Made by a program: the position numbers and the translations under genes. The notes under the pieces were generated by a model. It worked only from the letters and a program-made list of their open reading frames with translations, searched no databases and was not told the DNA's origin. From Carya illinoinensis (lineage: Eukaryota; Streptophyta; Magnoliopsida; Fagales; Juglandaceae), in the NCBI RefSeq assembly GCF_018687715.1, contig NC_056762.1, forward strand, positions 20,721,364 to 20,785,363: 64,000 nucleotides of DNA. The letters are read 5' to 3'. This document shows positions 11,093 to 22,937 of this stretch, piece by piece; the stretch's first letter is position 1, and every line of letters starts with the position of its first letter.

Positions 11093-11395
11093 CGTTTAGA
11101 GAATGTGATAAGATGATAATTTTATAATAGTGGTAAGATAGTTCATGAATAGTAGTAAGATATAGTTTGAATTAAGTATTTATTGGGTTTTTAGAAATGA
11201 GAGAGAAAAAGTTGAATAAAAAATATTATAAAATTAAAATATTGTTAGAATATAACTTTTGTTTTAGGATTTGAAAATGTTGAATTATTTTTCATTTTTA
11301 TGCTTGAAAGTTTGTGAAAGTTGTAATAATTAGTTTGAAAGTGTTTGTATTTAAATGATATTTGGGAAGGAAATGAGATTGAAATTGTTTTCAAA
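11093..11395 (+). mobile_element. Family A MITE-like element
   Basis: A ~300-bp AT-rich element. It carries in order: 'gatgataattttataa', 'agtttgaattaag', 'gagagaaaaagttgaataaaa', 'tattataaaattaaaat', 'ttagaatataactttt', 'tttgaaaatgttgaatt' and 'aaagttgtaataatt'. The same ordered words are present at 11488-11835 and 38022-38365. No coding capacity was found. Confidence 0.75.
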
Positions 11396-11487
11396 CATCC
11401 TCTTATTGTATGAAAATTTGCAATGAAATATATACATGCTTGTCATAATTTTCCTCTAGTTTCCAATCATTTTCAACACACTTAGGG

Positions 11488-11835
11488 GTCCATTTGGATA
11501 CTTAGAATAACTCAATATATGTGTGAATAGTAATGAAATAGTTTGAATTAAGATATTTTATTGAATTTTGGGAAATGAGAAAAAACTTTGAATAAAAATA
11601 TTATAAAATTAAAAATATGTTTGAATATAATTTTTGAATATAGCTTTTTATTTTAAAATTTGAAAAATAGTATTGTTTTTATGTTTTCTTTAGGAATTTG
11701 GAAAAGTTGTAATTATCAGGAATGATTATATGAAAAAGTTAAAAACTTGAAATTGAAAAATATTTTATGTTTGAGTGATGTTTGATAAGGAAAGATATGA
11801 GAATACTTGAAATATGTTGTGTTGTAAAACAGAGC
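11488..11835 (+). mobile_element. Family A MITE-like element
   Basis: It begins 'ggggtccatttggata', a typical edge of this family, and repeats the ordered words of the copy at 11093-11395. It ends near 'gttgtaaaacagagcc'. About 90 bp separate the two copies, which have the same orientation. Confidence 0.75.
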
Positions 11836-12426
11836 CTTAATGTTGCATATTGCAATCAAATTTGCATTTGTCATAATTTTTCCCTCTTCAACATATTGTT
11901 TCCTTCTGCATGCAGCACTTATGTTTCCTCTCCACTAAAAAATTTCCTTCTCTAGTAATATCTATGGAATAAGAATCCATGATTTCTCCTCTCATTTGCT
12001 GTTAGAAAGGTGGATACATTTGAAGGGACTAGACTCATGACTATCAATTGAGCATTGTTCAAATTCTCTTCTAGATTGTGATGTTGAGGGAAAGGAAAAA
12101 AGACTTAAAACTTGAGTACATGGTAGCCCAAATGAAGGAGAATTCTTTATTTCTTAAGTATGAGTGATGTGGTACTCCCATTGTATCACTAGATGTCATT
12201 TAATTACGATTGTCTTTATAAGTATCAATTTTAATTTACATGACATCCTATGATAGGATGAGACTATTCCGTGTTCTTACTTCAAGAATATCTAATTATA
12301 ATAAATGGGCACCACATGAATGGGTTCCATTCCAATTCATATACCCACATATGAAGTGGCTTGATCTTCAAGGGCTATGATGGCGAGCATTTAAGTTCAG
12401 GGTCTAGAGATTATAATTGAAGGGTC

Positions 12427-12482
<56 letters not shown>

Positions 12483-12929
12483 CTCCCCATTTATAGTGGG
12501 ATGCTTCCACAAACACATCTTTCTATTAAAATGTGTGTTTCTCCAATCCTGACATTTAGGCTGTAGAGTATGCGAGTGTTGCTCCTATTTTTACCACGTT
12601 ATGTACTTTACTACCGAGGAGGTTGAATTCGGATTAACAACGGTAGAAAAGTCAGTGGAACAATCACACTTGATCCGGGATTTACCACTAGATGTAACAT
12701 CGTTTTTGCTATATTCAAATCTAGAATTTCTAACCCTAATAGTTGAAATATACGTGGTACTTCCCAAAGAATGACATGGAATACGCTCTAGAATCAAGCG
12801 ATTGAATTGAGGCATGAAGGGGCTGGAAAGATCAGTTAGTCATTTTTATCGATTTTCTATATTTCTTTTGAATCTGAGAATCTATCTTTAAAACGAGAGA
12901 AGAGGCGTAGCCTAAAAAAAAACCTTGAA
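11836..12929. other. No gene recognised; includes a TA microsatellite
   Basis: The sequence is AT-rich. A 75-codon open frame on the minus strand (12815-12591) has no recognisable domain and I do not annotate it. Confidence 0.4.
12433..12479. repeat. (TA)n microsatellite
   Basis: A nearly pure TA dinucleotide run about 45 bp long. Confidence 0.95.
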
Positions 12930-13110
12930 TGAGATGAGATGAGATAAGTTGAATAAAGTATTATTAGAATATATTATTTTTATATTGAAATTTGAAAAAG
13001 TTGTATTAAGATTTGAAAAAGTTGAATTATTTATTTTATTTTGTGTGAGAATTTGAAAAAGTTATAATAATTAAGATGAGATGAGAATTTTGTGAAAACA
13101 AACGGGGAGT
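12930..13110 (+). mobile_element. Family A MITE-like element, short form, plus orientation
   Basis: It starts with repeated GAGAT units, continues 'aagttgaataaagtattattagaat', then two 'tttgaaaaagttg' blocks, and ends AGATGAGATGAGA before 'gtgaaaacaaac'. This is the compact form of the family. Confidence 0.8.
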
Positions 13111-13344
13111 CTTTTTCCTCTTCATCTCTTATAATACAGATCCTCCACCGAAGACAAAAAACCCAAAATAGAGTTCGCAAAAAAATAATTGAACGAGATT
13201 ATTCACACTGGGAAGTTGAAAAACAAATAAGAGAGAAGCATTAGAAGATTTGGAGAAATCTATGTAAATGATTGGATGAAAATTTAAAATAAAAAGTGTT
13301 TAAGCTAAGTAACATGAGACTTGAGAAATCTAAGTAGGTTATCT

Positions 13345-13555
13345 TGTTTACTCACACAAAAATTTTCATCTCATCTCATCTCATCTAATCATTACAATTT
13401 TCTCAAATTTTCACATAAAATAAAATAAACAATTCAACTTTTTCAAATCTCAATACAAAAATATGATTAAAACAATATATTCTAATAATATTTTGTTTAC
13501 CTTTTAACTTTAATTTTAACTTATCTCATCTCATCTTTGAAAACAAACACTTTTT
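13345..13555 (-). mobile_element. Family A MITE-like element, short form, minus orientation
   Basis: This is the reverse complement of the copy at 12930-13110: it shows CATCTCATCTCATCT, 'caactttttcaaatct', 'aatatattctaataatatt' and 'gaaaacaaacac' at its right edge. The two copies form a long inverted repeat with a spacer of about 235 bp. Confidence 0.8.
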
Positions 13556-13871
13556 TTTAAAACAAAAAATTTTGTAAAAGTTTTCTATTTTTCTTTTTTA
13601 ATTTTCACTAAAATCTAAGAAAATGAGTGGATGTAAATCACTATTAATTATTATTAAATTGAAAGATGATTGGATTGAAATGGAAATATTTTTTATAAAA
13701 TATTAAAAATTCTTAAAAATGAGTTGAGCAACTATGGATTGGCGGTTATCTTTTAAGACCAAGCACCAAACATGCCTTCCATCTCGGTTTATGGGGAACC
13801 CTCCACAATGGCCCTTAGAGGACTTATCGTAACCATTTTACTGAACTCATATGGGTTTTGCATCCATCTTG

Positions 13872-13990
13872 GCTAATAATTAAGTTATAAATAACAGTGA
13901 TATAGTTTAAGTTAAGAAATTTTATTAGATTTGAAAAATGAGAGAGAAAAAGTTGAATTTGAGAATATCTAATAATATTTCAAAATAGTT
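13872..13990 (+). repeat. Family A MITE-like fragment
   Basis: It has 'agtttaagttaagaaattttatt' and 'gagagaaaaagttgaa' in family order, cut off just before the LINE that begins near 14035. Confidence 0.55.
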
Positions 13991-14749
13991 GTATTCCTAA
14001 ATAGGTCCTGAGAGTCATAAGGTTTATGTTTGTTATGGGGTCAGGAGGTTGAGTTCACAATTAGAAGTTTTTCAAAGCATCACATTGATGCTAAAGTTGA
14101 CAACTGGAACTGAAGAGATGGGGTTCATTCCATTCATGAAAGGTTGTATAGAGCTTTAGCAAGCAATGCATGGTGTTGAGAATTCCCATATGCTAAAGTC
14201 ATTCATTTTGTTGCTGCCTATTCAGATCATAGTCCAATTATTATAGATACTGAGAGTTGTGTTCAAAAGTTTAAGGGTCCAAAACCATTCAGATTTGAAG
14301 CAGTGTGCACAGAAAGTGAAGAGTGTCAGAAGCTGATTGAGAGGACTTGATAGGTTAATAGTGGTAGGGGACCAATTGGTGATGTTATGCAAAAGATCTT
14401 GAGATGTAGTGAAAGCCTCCTAAATTGGAACAAAACCAGTTTTGGAGTAGTGCAAAAGAGATTGAAACAAGTAAGGGTGCAACTGGAGAAGGCTCAAATG
14501 GAGAATTCAATAAAGTCAAATAGAGAAGTAATTTAGAAAGCCCGAGAAGAGTTACAAATTTGGCTAGAGAGGGAAGAGATCCTATGGAGATGGATATCAA
14601 AAGCACTTCGGTTAAAAGCTGAAGACCAAAATACAAAGTATTTCCATAGGAAAGCCAGTCAAAGGAAGAAAAGGAATACAATCACAAGGCTGAAGGATGA
14701 CGATGACAATGGGGAGTAGCAAGAAGATGAAAAGAGGGATGAGCTGATC

Positions 14750-16316
14750 ATGAAATACTTTGAAGAGATGTTTACTTCTAATGGTAATTCATCTAGTAAT
14801 GATTTCTTAACATCTCTACAAGGGAGGGTAACAGAAGCTATGAATGAAGAACTTACCAAAGTGTTTACTGAAGATGAAGTGGAGATTGCATTGCAACAAA
14901 TGAACCCCACCAAAGCTCCAGGATCCGATGGTATGGCTCTTATATTTTATAAAACATATTGGCACATTGTAAGCAAGTCAGTGTCTAAGGTTGTGTTGCA
15001 TACTCTTAATGAAGGTTAATTTCCATTTGATATAAATCATACCTTCATTGTTCTCATTCCTAAAACTAAAAAGCCTGAGTCAGTATCTCAGTATAGACCC
15101 ATTAGTCTGTGTAATGTCATTTATAAGTTGATGTCTAAGGTCTTGTCCAATAGGCTGAAACTTGTTTTGCCTTCAATTAATTTATATCCATTTCTCAAAA
15201 TGCATTTGTTTCTGGTCGAGTTATTTTTGACAATATACTTATAGCATATGAAATGATTGATTACTTAAGAAAGAAAAGAAATGGTAAAGTGGGCTTCATG
15301 TCTATTAAGTTGGACATAAGTAAAGTAGGCTTGAATGGCATTATTTGGAGGTTGTTATGCAACATTTGGTGTTTGCTGATAGATGGATTCATTTAGTCAT
15401 GTTATGTGTAAAATCTATTTCTTTTTCCATTCTCATTAATGGTGAACCAATTGGTCCTATTTATCCTTTTCGGGGGATTAGACAGGGAGATCCATTATCT
15501 CCCTATCTATTCTTACTGGGGACTGAGGGACTTATAGCTCTGTTGACTCAAGCTAGCTTAAGAAAGAAGATTTCAGGCATTCAAGTGTGCAGAGGGGCTT
15601 TGGTGGTAAACCAATTGCTATTTGCAGATGATAGCATCATTTTTTGCAAGGCCACTCTTCAAGAAAACATGGAGGTCCAAAGGATCCTTGAAACCTATGA
15701 GAGCACTTCAAGCCAAAGAATTAATCGAGAAAAGACTTCTATGGTTTTCAGTAACAATGTCTCTTCAGCAACTCAACAACAAATCCTATCTTTTTGGGGT
15801 GTTCAAGCATACCATAATTATAACAAATATCTAGGACTGCCATCAATGGTAGGTAGAGATAAAATGAGGGCTTTCTCTTATATAAAGCACAAGGTGTGGT
15901 CCAAATTACAGCAATGGAAGGAAAAACTTTTATCATAAGGGGGCAAAGAAATTTTACTTAAAGCAGTGGCATTAGCTATTCCAACTTATGCTATGTCATG
16001 TTTTAAGTTACTTAACTCTCTTTGTTATAAACTTGAGCAAATGATGGCTAAATTTTGGTGGGGACAAAAAAAGGAAGAAAAGAAAATTCATTGGGTAAGT
16101 TGGAAGAGAATGTGTGAAACTAAAGGTGATGGAAGAATGAGGTTTAGAGACTTAAGGCTCTTTAATGATGCTTTACTAGCAAAACAAGGATGGAAAATAA
16201 TGCAATACGAGGAGAGCCCTCTTCATAAAATATTCAAGGCTAGATATTTCCCAAAAACAAATTTTCAGACTTCAATTCTTGGGCATAATCCATCTTATGT
16301 GTGGAGGGGCATATGA
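14750..16316 (+). pseudogene. LINE reverse transcriptase remnant
   Basis: The open pieces 14750-15019, 15345-15938 and 15966-16316 carry the fingers-palm blocks of a plant L1 reverse transcriptase, including FADD in the catalytic block (the family usually has FADD). The gap 15020-15344 holds [22 protein letters not shown] sequence broken by stops. The template-binding and thumb part ends with KFWWGQKKEEKKIHWVSW. It cannot produce a full protein. Confidence 0.9.
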
Positions 16317-17160
16317 CCAATAAAAGACAAACTTCTTCAAGGTTGTAGGTGGAGAGTAGGGAATGGAAGAACGATAAAAGTATGAGAAGATTATTGGGCG
16401 CCTGGGTTCAAAAGTTTGTAATAGACAAGGGTGGCATTAATAGGAGATGTTCAAAGAGTTGAGGATCTAATTGATCAAAGTTCTTGTTGGTGGGATGTAC
16501 ACAAAGTCAAAAGGTCATTGCTTCCTGAACCTGCTGATGCAATATTGAAAAATTATACTTCATTCAGGAAGTCATGAAGAAAAATTAGTATGGGACATGG
16601 AGAGAAATGATTGTTTTAGTGTAAAAGGTGCCTATAAAATGTTTAAGAGTTTGTCTACAGCTCCTAATGAGGGAGAGAGCTCTAGTAGTAGAGAAAATAA
16701 GAAAATATGGAAGGCTATTTGGAGCATGAAAGTACACCACAAGGTTAAGCTTTTTGCTTGGAGGGCGTGTATTGAACCTCTTCCTACTAGAAGCAATCTG
16801 AAAAGAAGGAAGATCATTGAAGATGAAACATGTCAGCTTTGTTCTGAAGGCATTGAAAGCACAACACATGCCCTTGTCCACTTTCAAATGCTTACTAAAA
16901 TGTGGAATTAGCAACTTCCTTAGGCCAGATTAGTAGGACCACATGAGGATTTCAGGAAAATGGTTGCTTGAATGCAAGGTAATCACTGTCAAGATGAGCT
17001 AGAAAGATTGTTTATGATTTCTTGAGCATGCTGGTATAGAAGGAATCAATGGGTGTTTGAAGAAAAGTAGTTGAAACCAGATGAAGCAATCAATCATGCT
17101 GTTTGTCTACACAAGATTTATAAGGAAGCCAAAGGCCTTATTCATAGCAGTATTTAGAAA

Positions 17161-17655
17161 ATGACTAAATGGAAATTACCTCCACCAGGAATGACTAAGC
17201 TTAATGTGGATGGAGCAATTTTTCATATTGAGGGCAGTGCAAGGGTAGACCTTATTTTAAGAGATTGGGAAGGAAAAGTGCTAATGGGTGTGAGTAAAAA
17301 AGAAGCAACAATAATGGAGCCTCTCGAGGTTGAACTAATTGCTATTCTGAAAGGTTTGCAATTTTGCATTCCTCTTGGTCTACAGTCTTTAAGCATTGAA
17401 ACTATTCCTTGATTTTAGTTCAAGAGCTTACAAAATCTGATATGTCAAACTCTATGCATGGGAACATGATAGCAGATATTAAACAGATGTAAATGAGAGT
17501 GCCAAATTGTTCTTTTGTGCATGTCAATAGAGAAGCAAATGAATCAGCATATAGGTTAGCAAGGTTTTCAAGAAATGTTAATGACACTAGTGTATAGTGG
17601 GAGTTTGTTCCCACTAGTGTTCAACAAGTCCTTTGGACTGATTTACAATTGTAGT
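17161..17655 (+). pseudogene. LINE C-terminal RNase H remnant
   Basis: The open part 17161-17412 starts with the first catalytic strand (NVDGAI) and a GSARVDLILRD block. A stop at 17410-17412 splits it from a second part with the HVNREAN...A..LARF C-terminal motif, ending in a TAG near 17655. Plant L1 elements commonly carry this domain. Confidence 0.85.
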
Positions 17656-17700
17656 GATGTTTGGTTATGAAAGAAAGTGTTTTTTCCTATTAAAAAAAAG

Positions 17701-20197
17701 TCATAAGAGTCTATTTTTCTATCTTATTGGCTGAATTTTCAGTTGAGTACATATTTCGCTAGTATGATGTGTAAAAGTGACTTTTACATCCTTTAACCAC
17801 ATGAGTTCACATTGTCACATAAAGGATGCACAATTTTTAACAAATATGCACCACACATGATGTCTTAGATCTAAACTTAAAAACTAAAGTATAAAAAATA
17901 AACTCTCGTCAATTTTAATTATTTTTAAGACCATCTCCGCACATTACTTTGGACGAAACTCAGAGTTGCGTCTGCTACTTTAAGAGACGATCAAAATAAT
18001 CTCCATCAATCCAATTTTTGTTCAGGGTGATAGCTGCCAATGGCCTAATATTTACAAGATGACATAACGTAAGTGGTGGCAAGAACCCACCATACGACGG
18101 TCAGCAATGACCAAAAATACGAATGGCAACAGCTAGGGACGGCTAGCGGTAGTCGCGACCATATAATTGCTCACTCATATGCTGAGTCAACTTTGTTAGT
18201 TGATGAAGTAGTTGCTTAATCACACCGAGATGTATATTGAGTTCATTTCCATTTTTACATAAACTTAAGTTTTTAATCTTCAAGTTTTTTCTAGAAGGTG
18301 GATGAAGCTCGATCATCAAGCCCCATTTGTCCTGAATCAACACGCAACTCTCCACATCATTCAACACCCACAAAATGTACTTCAGCAAAACCCTTTGTGT
18401 GGGTGTAGTACTATACGTACTAGCCATTCTATTCTCTATTTTTTCAGACAGTTTTCATCTTCCTTTGAGAATCCTATTTTGTACATGCCACCTGTTAAGA
18501 ATTAGGAGAACGAGTAATGAACTACCGTAGTGCCTGATCTCATGTCTCTCCACGATTTCCAATGATGGCATGCATCTGATCAATATGCAACAAGACTATC
18601 AAAACATTAATCAAGCACGATGGCTAGCAAGATTTTCTATTTGCAAAAGCAACCTAGTGTTTTAGGATGTAATTTTGACTTTCTTGGCACTGCGAGTGTC
18701 AAATCAAAACATCAAGATGATCAATAAATAATTAATAAAATGTATAAAACATAAATAGAAAAAGATATAGATTTACATGGTTCAACATAAAATCTAAGAC
18801 GTACTCAAACTATGACATGTACGCTTTTATGTGCAAGAAACCGTCCGAGGGTAAAATCCAGTTAGGACTGCAAATGGTCCGGTTCGAGAGGGGTTATGGA
18901 CTAAAATTTTCAGTTTACTATTTTTCCAAACTAGACCAGACCGTTAGCTATAGGTCTGGGCTAGTTTAAAATAGGGGCCCAATACAAGAAGCCCATCACT
19001 CCATCAGAATAAAAAAAAAAAAAAAGCTCACAATGTGCATTTTCGCTCCATCATTATATTAAAAGAAGAAAGCCAACAATATTTGCAATTTTAAATAATG
19101 CAACTATTTAACTTTATTTTTACCTTTTGTATTTACAAATAGTACGAAAAAGGTTGGAAAATTATAAAAATTATGAATTATAAAAATACTTGGATCACAA
19201 TTTGGTATTATTGTGAATTGATTCAAAACCATTGACCTAACTATACACCCACCACCACTACTCGATTGAATACTTACATTGGGTGGAAGTGGAGGAATGC
19301 ATTGACCTTGTGTTAAATTAGCATTATCCGTGATAGAGTGTCCTGGAAAAGTTGCTTTTGAGTTACACTGATATGAAAAAAAAAAAAAAAAAAACTTATA
19401 TTAGAAGAGAAAAAAAAAAAAAAAACCAAGAGAGTTCCATTAAATCACAAATCACCAAGAGGGTTCCATTTTCTCATATGTTTCAAGTTCTAAAGACCTT
19501 AACCTAGTCTAATAATAAATGCACCATGACCAATTAAATACACAATTGTACTAGTAACCACTAACTAGCCGCATATGCAAATTGAAAATACAATATTTAT
19601 CAAATTCAAGGTTGCATTTTATTTTTCATCTGTAAAAAAATTATCCAAATGCAATTTATGGGTACAGATTAAATAATGGGACTCTGGGAGGCAGATTCAC
19701 CCATGGCCATTGCCCTAGGTATTCTAATTTTCATTCATCCGAATAACACTTAAGAAATCATTCTTTTTTTTTAATCATTTATTCACTTTCATTAAAGATG
19801 CTAGGTGCTAACCTTCCAAGACTAACCCCATTTCAACAAAACGATTTCCCACATCTTTATCTAAATCCCTTAATTGTTAAGATCTAATGTCATTCTAAGC
19901 GGCGCCATTTTCATTTGATATGAGAACATTTGTTTCTTTTTTTCTTTTTGGCAGAAAAATTAATTAAAAAATTATTTAAATTAATAAAATTAAAATTAAG
20001 TTAGCCCTTAATTAATGTGAATTATGTAACTAACTCATTAAGAAATAATTAATTCTAATTATATTTATAATGTTAATTGATAATTTGTTCCTATTTTAGT
20101 GCATGCAAATGTATTATGATAGTTAATGCATTATGGGCTATATGAACATTTTAACATTTTGTTTATGATTAATGAATAATTATCATTGACCATATAT
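17701..20197. other. No firm gene; one weak minus-strand frame and one dispersed repeat
   Basis: A 94-codon minus-strand frame (18427-18143, MASTYSTTPTQRVLLKYILW...) lies beside a plausible ATG, but I recognise no family, so it stays unassigned. The dispersed repeat at 18626-18716 is inside. A-tracts lie near 19010-19025, 19376-19393 and 19413-19425. The rest is AT-rich. Confidence 0.4.
18626..18716 (+). repeat. Dispersed ~95-bp repeat, copy 2
   Basis: Second copy of the segment at 7781-7876, same orientation, with several substitutions and small gaps. It lies next to an unassigned minus-strand frame; copy 1 also has a minus-strand gene candidate nearby, but the relative order differs. Confidence 0.7.
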
Positions 20198-20866
20198 TGA
20201 TGCAGGAAGATCCAAGCCTAATGATGAATATTCCTAGGATTTGGGTGAGCGGCAATAGATTTGGGCAAGAAGTGGAAGATTTGAACAAGAAGTGGCATAT
20301 TTGGGTGAGGAATGACTTATTCATTGGTTGGGAGAGGAGACTTATCCCTTGGTTGGGCAATGAGAAGTGGTGACATCAGTATTTTAACTATAAGTTTAAC
20401 TATAGGCTATAGGTGTTAGAATCAAGCATATGACCCCAATCTAGAAAGCTCTCTTATGCGTGCACGTCATGGTCATAAGGCTTTGCATGGTAGGCACCTT
20501 GTCAACCCCAAAATCAGTTGTTTTTACTTCTGAATTGTTAGTTTTAGTTAACTCTTTCATTTTTGGTTAATTTTATTTTATGGTAATGTTTATCTTTAGT
20601 AATGATTTTATTCCAGATTCTTAGGCTACATTTTAGTAATAGTTATCTTATTCCTTATTCTATTGTTTGGCCTTAATTACAGTTTTGCCATTCTTCGTTT
20701 GCTATTTAAGCCTGGCTTGTGGACTTCAAAATAGGATTTGATTTATTTTATTAGTAAAACCCTAATCTCAAAGTTTATCTTTGTTTGCAATTTTTCTCAA
20801 TCTCAATCTCTAACTTTCATTGTCTACCTAGCCATTAGAATAATCTTCTATTTTGTTCTGGCGTCA
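20198..20866 (+). repeat. 5' LTR of the gypsy-derived element
   Basis: It shares with the right LTR a long common stretch including 'tgaccccaatctag', 'ccccaaaatcag', 'gattttattccagattcttaggct' and 'gtaaaaccctaatctcaaagttt'. There are small indels and many substitutions, and the right copy is about 11 bp longer. Confidence 0.85.
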
Positions 20867-21179
20867 ATTGGCATCAAAGCTTTAGCATTTTCCTAGGGTG
20901 AATTATTGTCAGTTTGCATGATTGATGGTAGAAGTTGTGGATGACGTGGAGAGGTTTCGAATTAGGAAGTCCCTCCTCGCAATCGTAACATACAAGGTGA
21001 GATAATTGGAGATTTGTAGACCCAAATAGCATAATTATCCCGTGTCTAGAGGCTCAAAACCTGGAGGGTCAAACTTTTGTTCAAGAATCTGAATCAAATT
21101 TTGAGAACCCTATCACCATTGTGCTCCTTTCCTTTTTGGGAGTATTGTGGTAGGGAGAAGCGGGGTGGAGACCTAGGCT

Positions 21180-21480
21180 TCAGAGTGGATCTACTAGAAT
21201 TTTCTGGTATCGATTGGTTGCCTGAAGTGGAATGTATATTTGAATATAAGGATGTCTCAGATTGTATGAAAGTGAAATTAGTCGCCATCAAACTAAAGGG
21301 CCCAGTGCCTACCTGGTGGGAGTAGTTGAAGCAATCTCGTAAGCGACATGGTAAAGCCAAGATTGGCTATTGGGAGAAGTTGAAGAAAAAGATGAAGGGT
21401 CACTTTTCTCCCTTCAGATATACTCAGACCTTGTTTTAGTGACTTTACATGTTGAGGCAATGAATGAAATCTGTTGATTG
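21180..21480 (+). pseudogene. Gypsy gag remnant
   Basis: Translation in broken frames gives a capsid-type segment: WLPEVECIFEYKDVSD, then KVKLVAIKLKGPVPTWWE, a stop, YWEKLKKKMKGHFSPF, two further stops and LRQ. This is the retrotransposon gag pattern (W-x-ERIFEYK...KVKLVAI...WWE...). Three or more stops make it non-coding. Confidence 0.75.
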
Positions 21481-22252
21481 TTACATTGAGGAGGGACGAC
21501 AAAAAGACTTAGGCTTTAGAGTTGACTTACCAGAATTTCATAATACTCTGCAAACTGAAGGTTTCATTGATGTGTTGCCTAAGGTAGAGTTGGATTACTA
21601 CTCTAAGGAAGATGACTTTGAAGATGAACATTCTTCTATTGGATGGAACCCTACATCGATTTATTATACCTATCCCAATGAAGATGAAGCTGTGGAAGAG
21701 ATAACTATTTTTTTTTGGAAATATAGAATCTTCTAAAAATGAAGATGGTGGTGAAAGTTTGAAAATTGAAAATGAAACAACTTTTGAGCCAGTTACTTAT
21801 GTTGATTTTCTGGGAATTGAGGAGATTTTCTCAAGTTCTCTTAGGAAAAATATTGTTTTTGGATTCAGAATGTGGGATGGAGACCTAATTTTAGACTATC
21901 AAATGCTCAATACTATTTTATTTCAAGTTGATCAAATCAATGTCAATTTTTCCATGATGGTCCGGGATGGGACTCCAAAGCAAGAGAAATATGGGTTTAA
22001 CTGGATATTCAAGAGACTGAGACAAGAAGATTTAGAACATTTGATGAATTCTCTTCATACTAATGAGAATGATGCAATTATGTGAGTCCCAATTTATATG
22101 AAAAAAAATCATAAAAAAAGGGGGGGAAAAGAAATTTTGGTACAGAGTTTGCATTGGTTGCGCCATCCAGATGGCCACCTCAGTCCACGCACCGCATGCT
22201 TCATAGATGATTATGTGGACTCATGGGCAAGTTCTTTCCAACCTGAAGAGAT

Positions 22253-22932
22253 TGATGCAGGATGATCTAGGCCCAATGATGAGAATTCTTAGGATTTGGG
22301 AGAGAGGTGGTAGATTTGGGTGAGAAGTGGCATATTTGGTCAAGGAATGACTTATTCCTCAGTTGGGCGAGGAGACTTATCTCTTAGTTGGGCGATGAGA
22401 CTTATTCTTCGGTTGGGTGAGAAGAAGTGGCGACATCAGTATTTTAAATATAACTTCGACTACAAGTGTTAGAATCATGCTTATGACCCCAATCTAGGAA
22501 TCTCTCTTCGGCGCGCACGTCCTAGTCACCATGCTTTTCTTGATGGGCCCCTTGTCGACCCCAAAATCAGTCATTTTTACCTTTGAATTGTCAATTTTAG
22601 TTAATTCTTTCATTTTTTGGTTAATTTTCTTTTATGGTAATATTTAACTTTAGTAACGATTTTATTCCAGATTCTTAGGCTATATTTTAGTCACAGTTAT
22701 CTTATTACTTATTCTATTGTTTGGCCCTAATTACAATTTTGTCATTCTTCCTTAACTATTTAAGCTTGGCTTATGGGCTTCAGAAGATGATTTGATTTAT
22801 TTTATTAGTAAAACCCTAATCTCAAAGTTTATCTCAGAGTTTCTCTCTGTTTGTGATTTTTCTCAATCTCAATTTCTAGCTTCTATTATTTAACTAGCTG
22901 TCAAAATAATCTTTTATTCTCTTCCGGCATCA
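22253..22932 (+). repeat. 3' LTR of the gypsy-derived element
   Basis: The partner of 20198-20866. It contains a repeated 'gacttattcctcagttgggcgaggagactta' motif near its left end, more copies than in the left LTR, which explains the length difference. Confidence 0.85.
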
Positions 22933-22937
22933 TATAT

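Larger units (their letters stand above)
14035..17700 (+). mobile_element. L1-type LINE, 5'-truncated and decayed
   Basis: Domains in order: the end of the AP-like endonuclease (the AYSDHSPI motif near 14220), a linker, reverse transcriptase (KAPGSDG near 14915, then YRPISLCN near 15095, GDPLSPYLF near 15490 and LLFADDS near 15620), a zinc-binding RVT region (KLFAWRACIEPLPTRSNL and CQLC at 16750-16850) and a C-terminal RNase H (KLNVDGAI near 17195, HVNREANESAYRLARF near 17520). A short 3' UTR ends in a run of A near 17690. Many stops and frameshifts interrupt the frame, for example TAGs at 14533 and 14718. The first ORF and most of the endonuclease are missing. No target duplication was identified. 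Confidence 0.92.
20198..22932 (+). mobile_element. Non-autonomous Ty3/gypsy-derived element with gag remnant only
   Basis: Two direct LTRs, 20198-20866 and 22253-22932, begin TGATGCAGGA and end GGC(G/A)TCA. They are flanked by the perfect 5-bp duplication TATAT (20193-20197 and 22933-22937). A primer-binding-like TGGCATCAAAGC starts two bases after the left LTR. The 1.4 kb interior has a degraded gypsy gag (FEYKDVSDCMKVKLVAIKLK, then a WW-E block) and no protease, reverse transcriptase or integrase. It must have been moved by another element's enzymes or have lost pol after insertion. The LTRs differ at many positions, so insertion is old. Confidence 0.85.

Noticed and set aside
12591..12815. 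75-codon minus-strand frame
   Set aside because: No domain, no codon signal that I can see and no neighbouring exon.
18143..18427. 94-codon minus-strand frame starting MASTYSTTP
   Set aside because: It looks more protein-like than most, but I recognise no family and see no supporting splice structure. Left as unassigned in the surrounding region.
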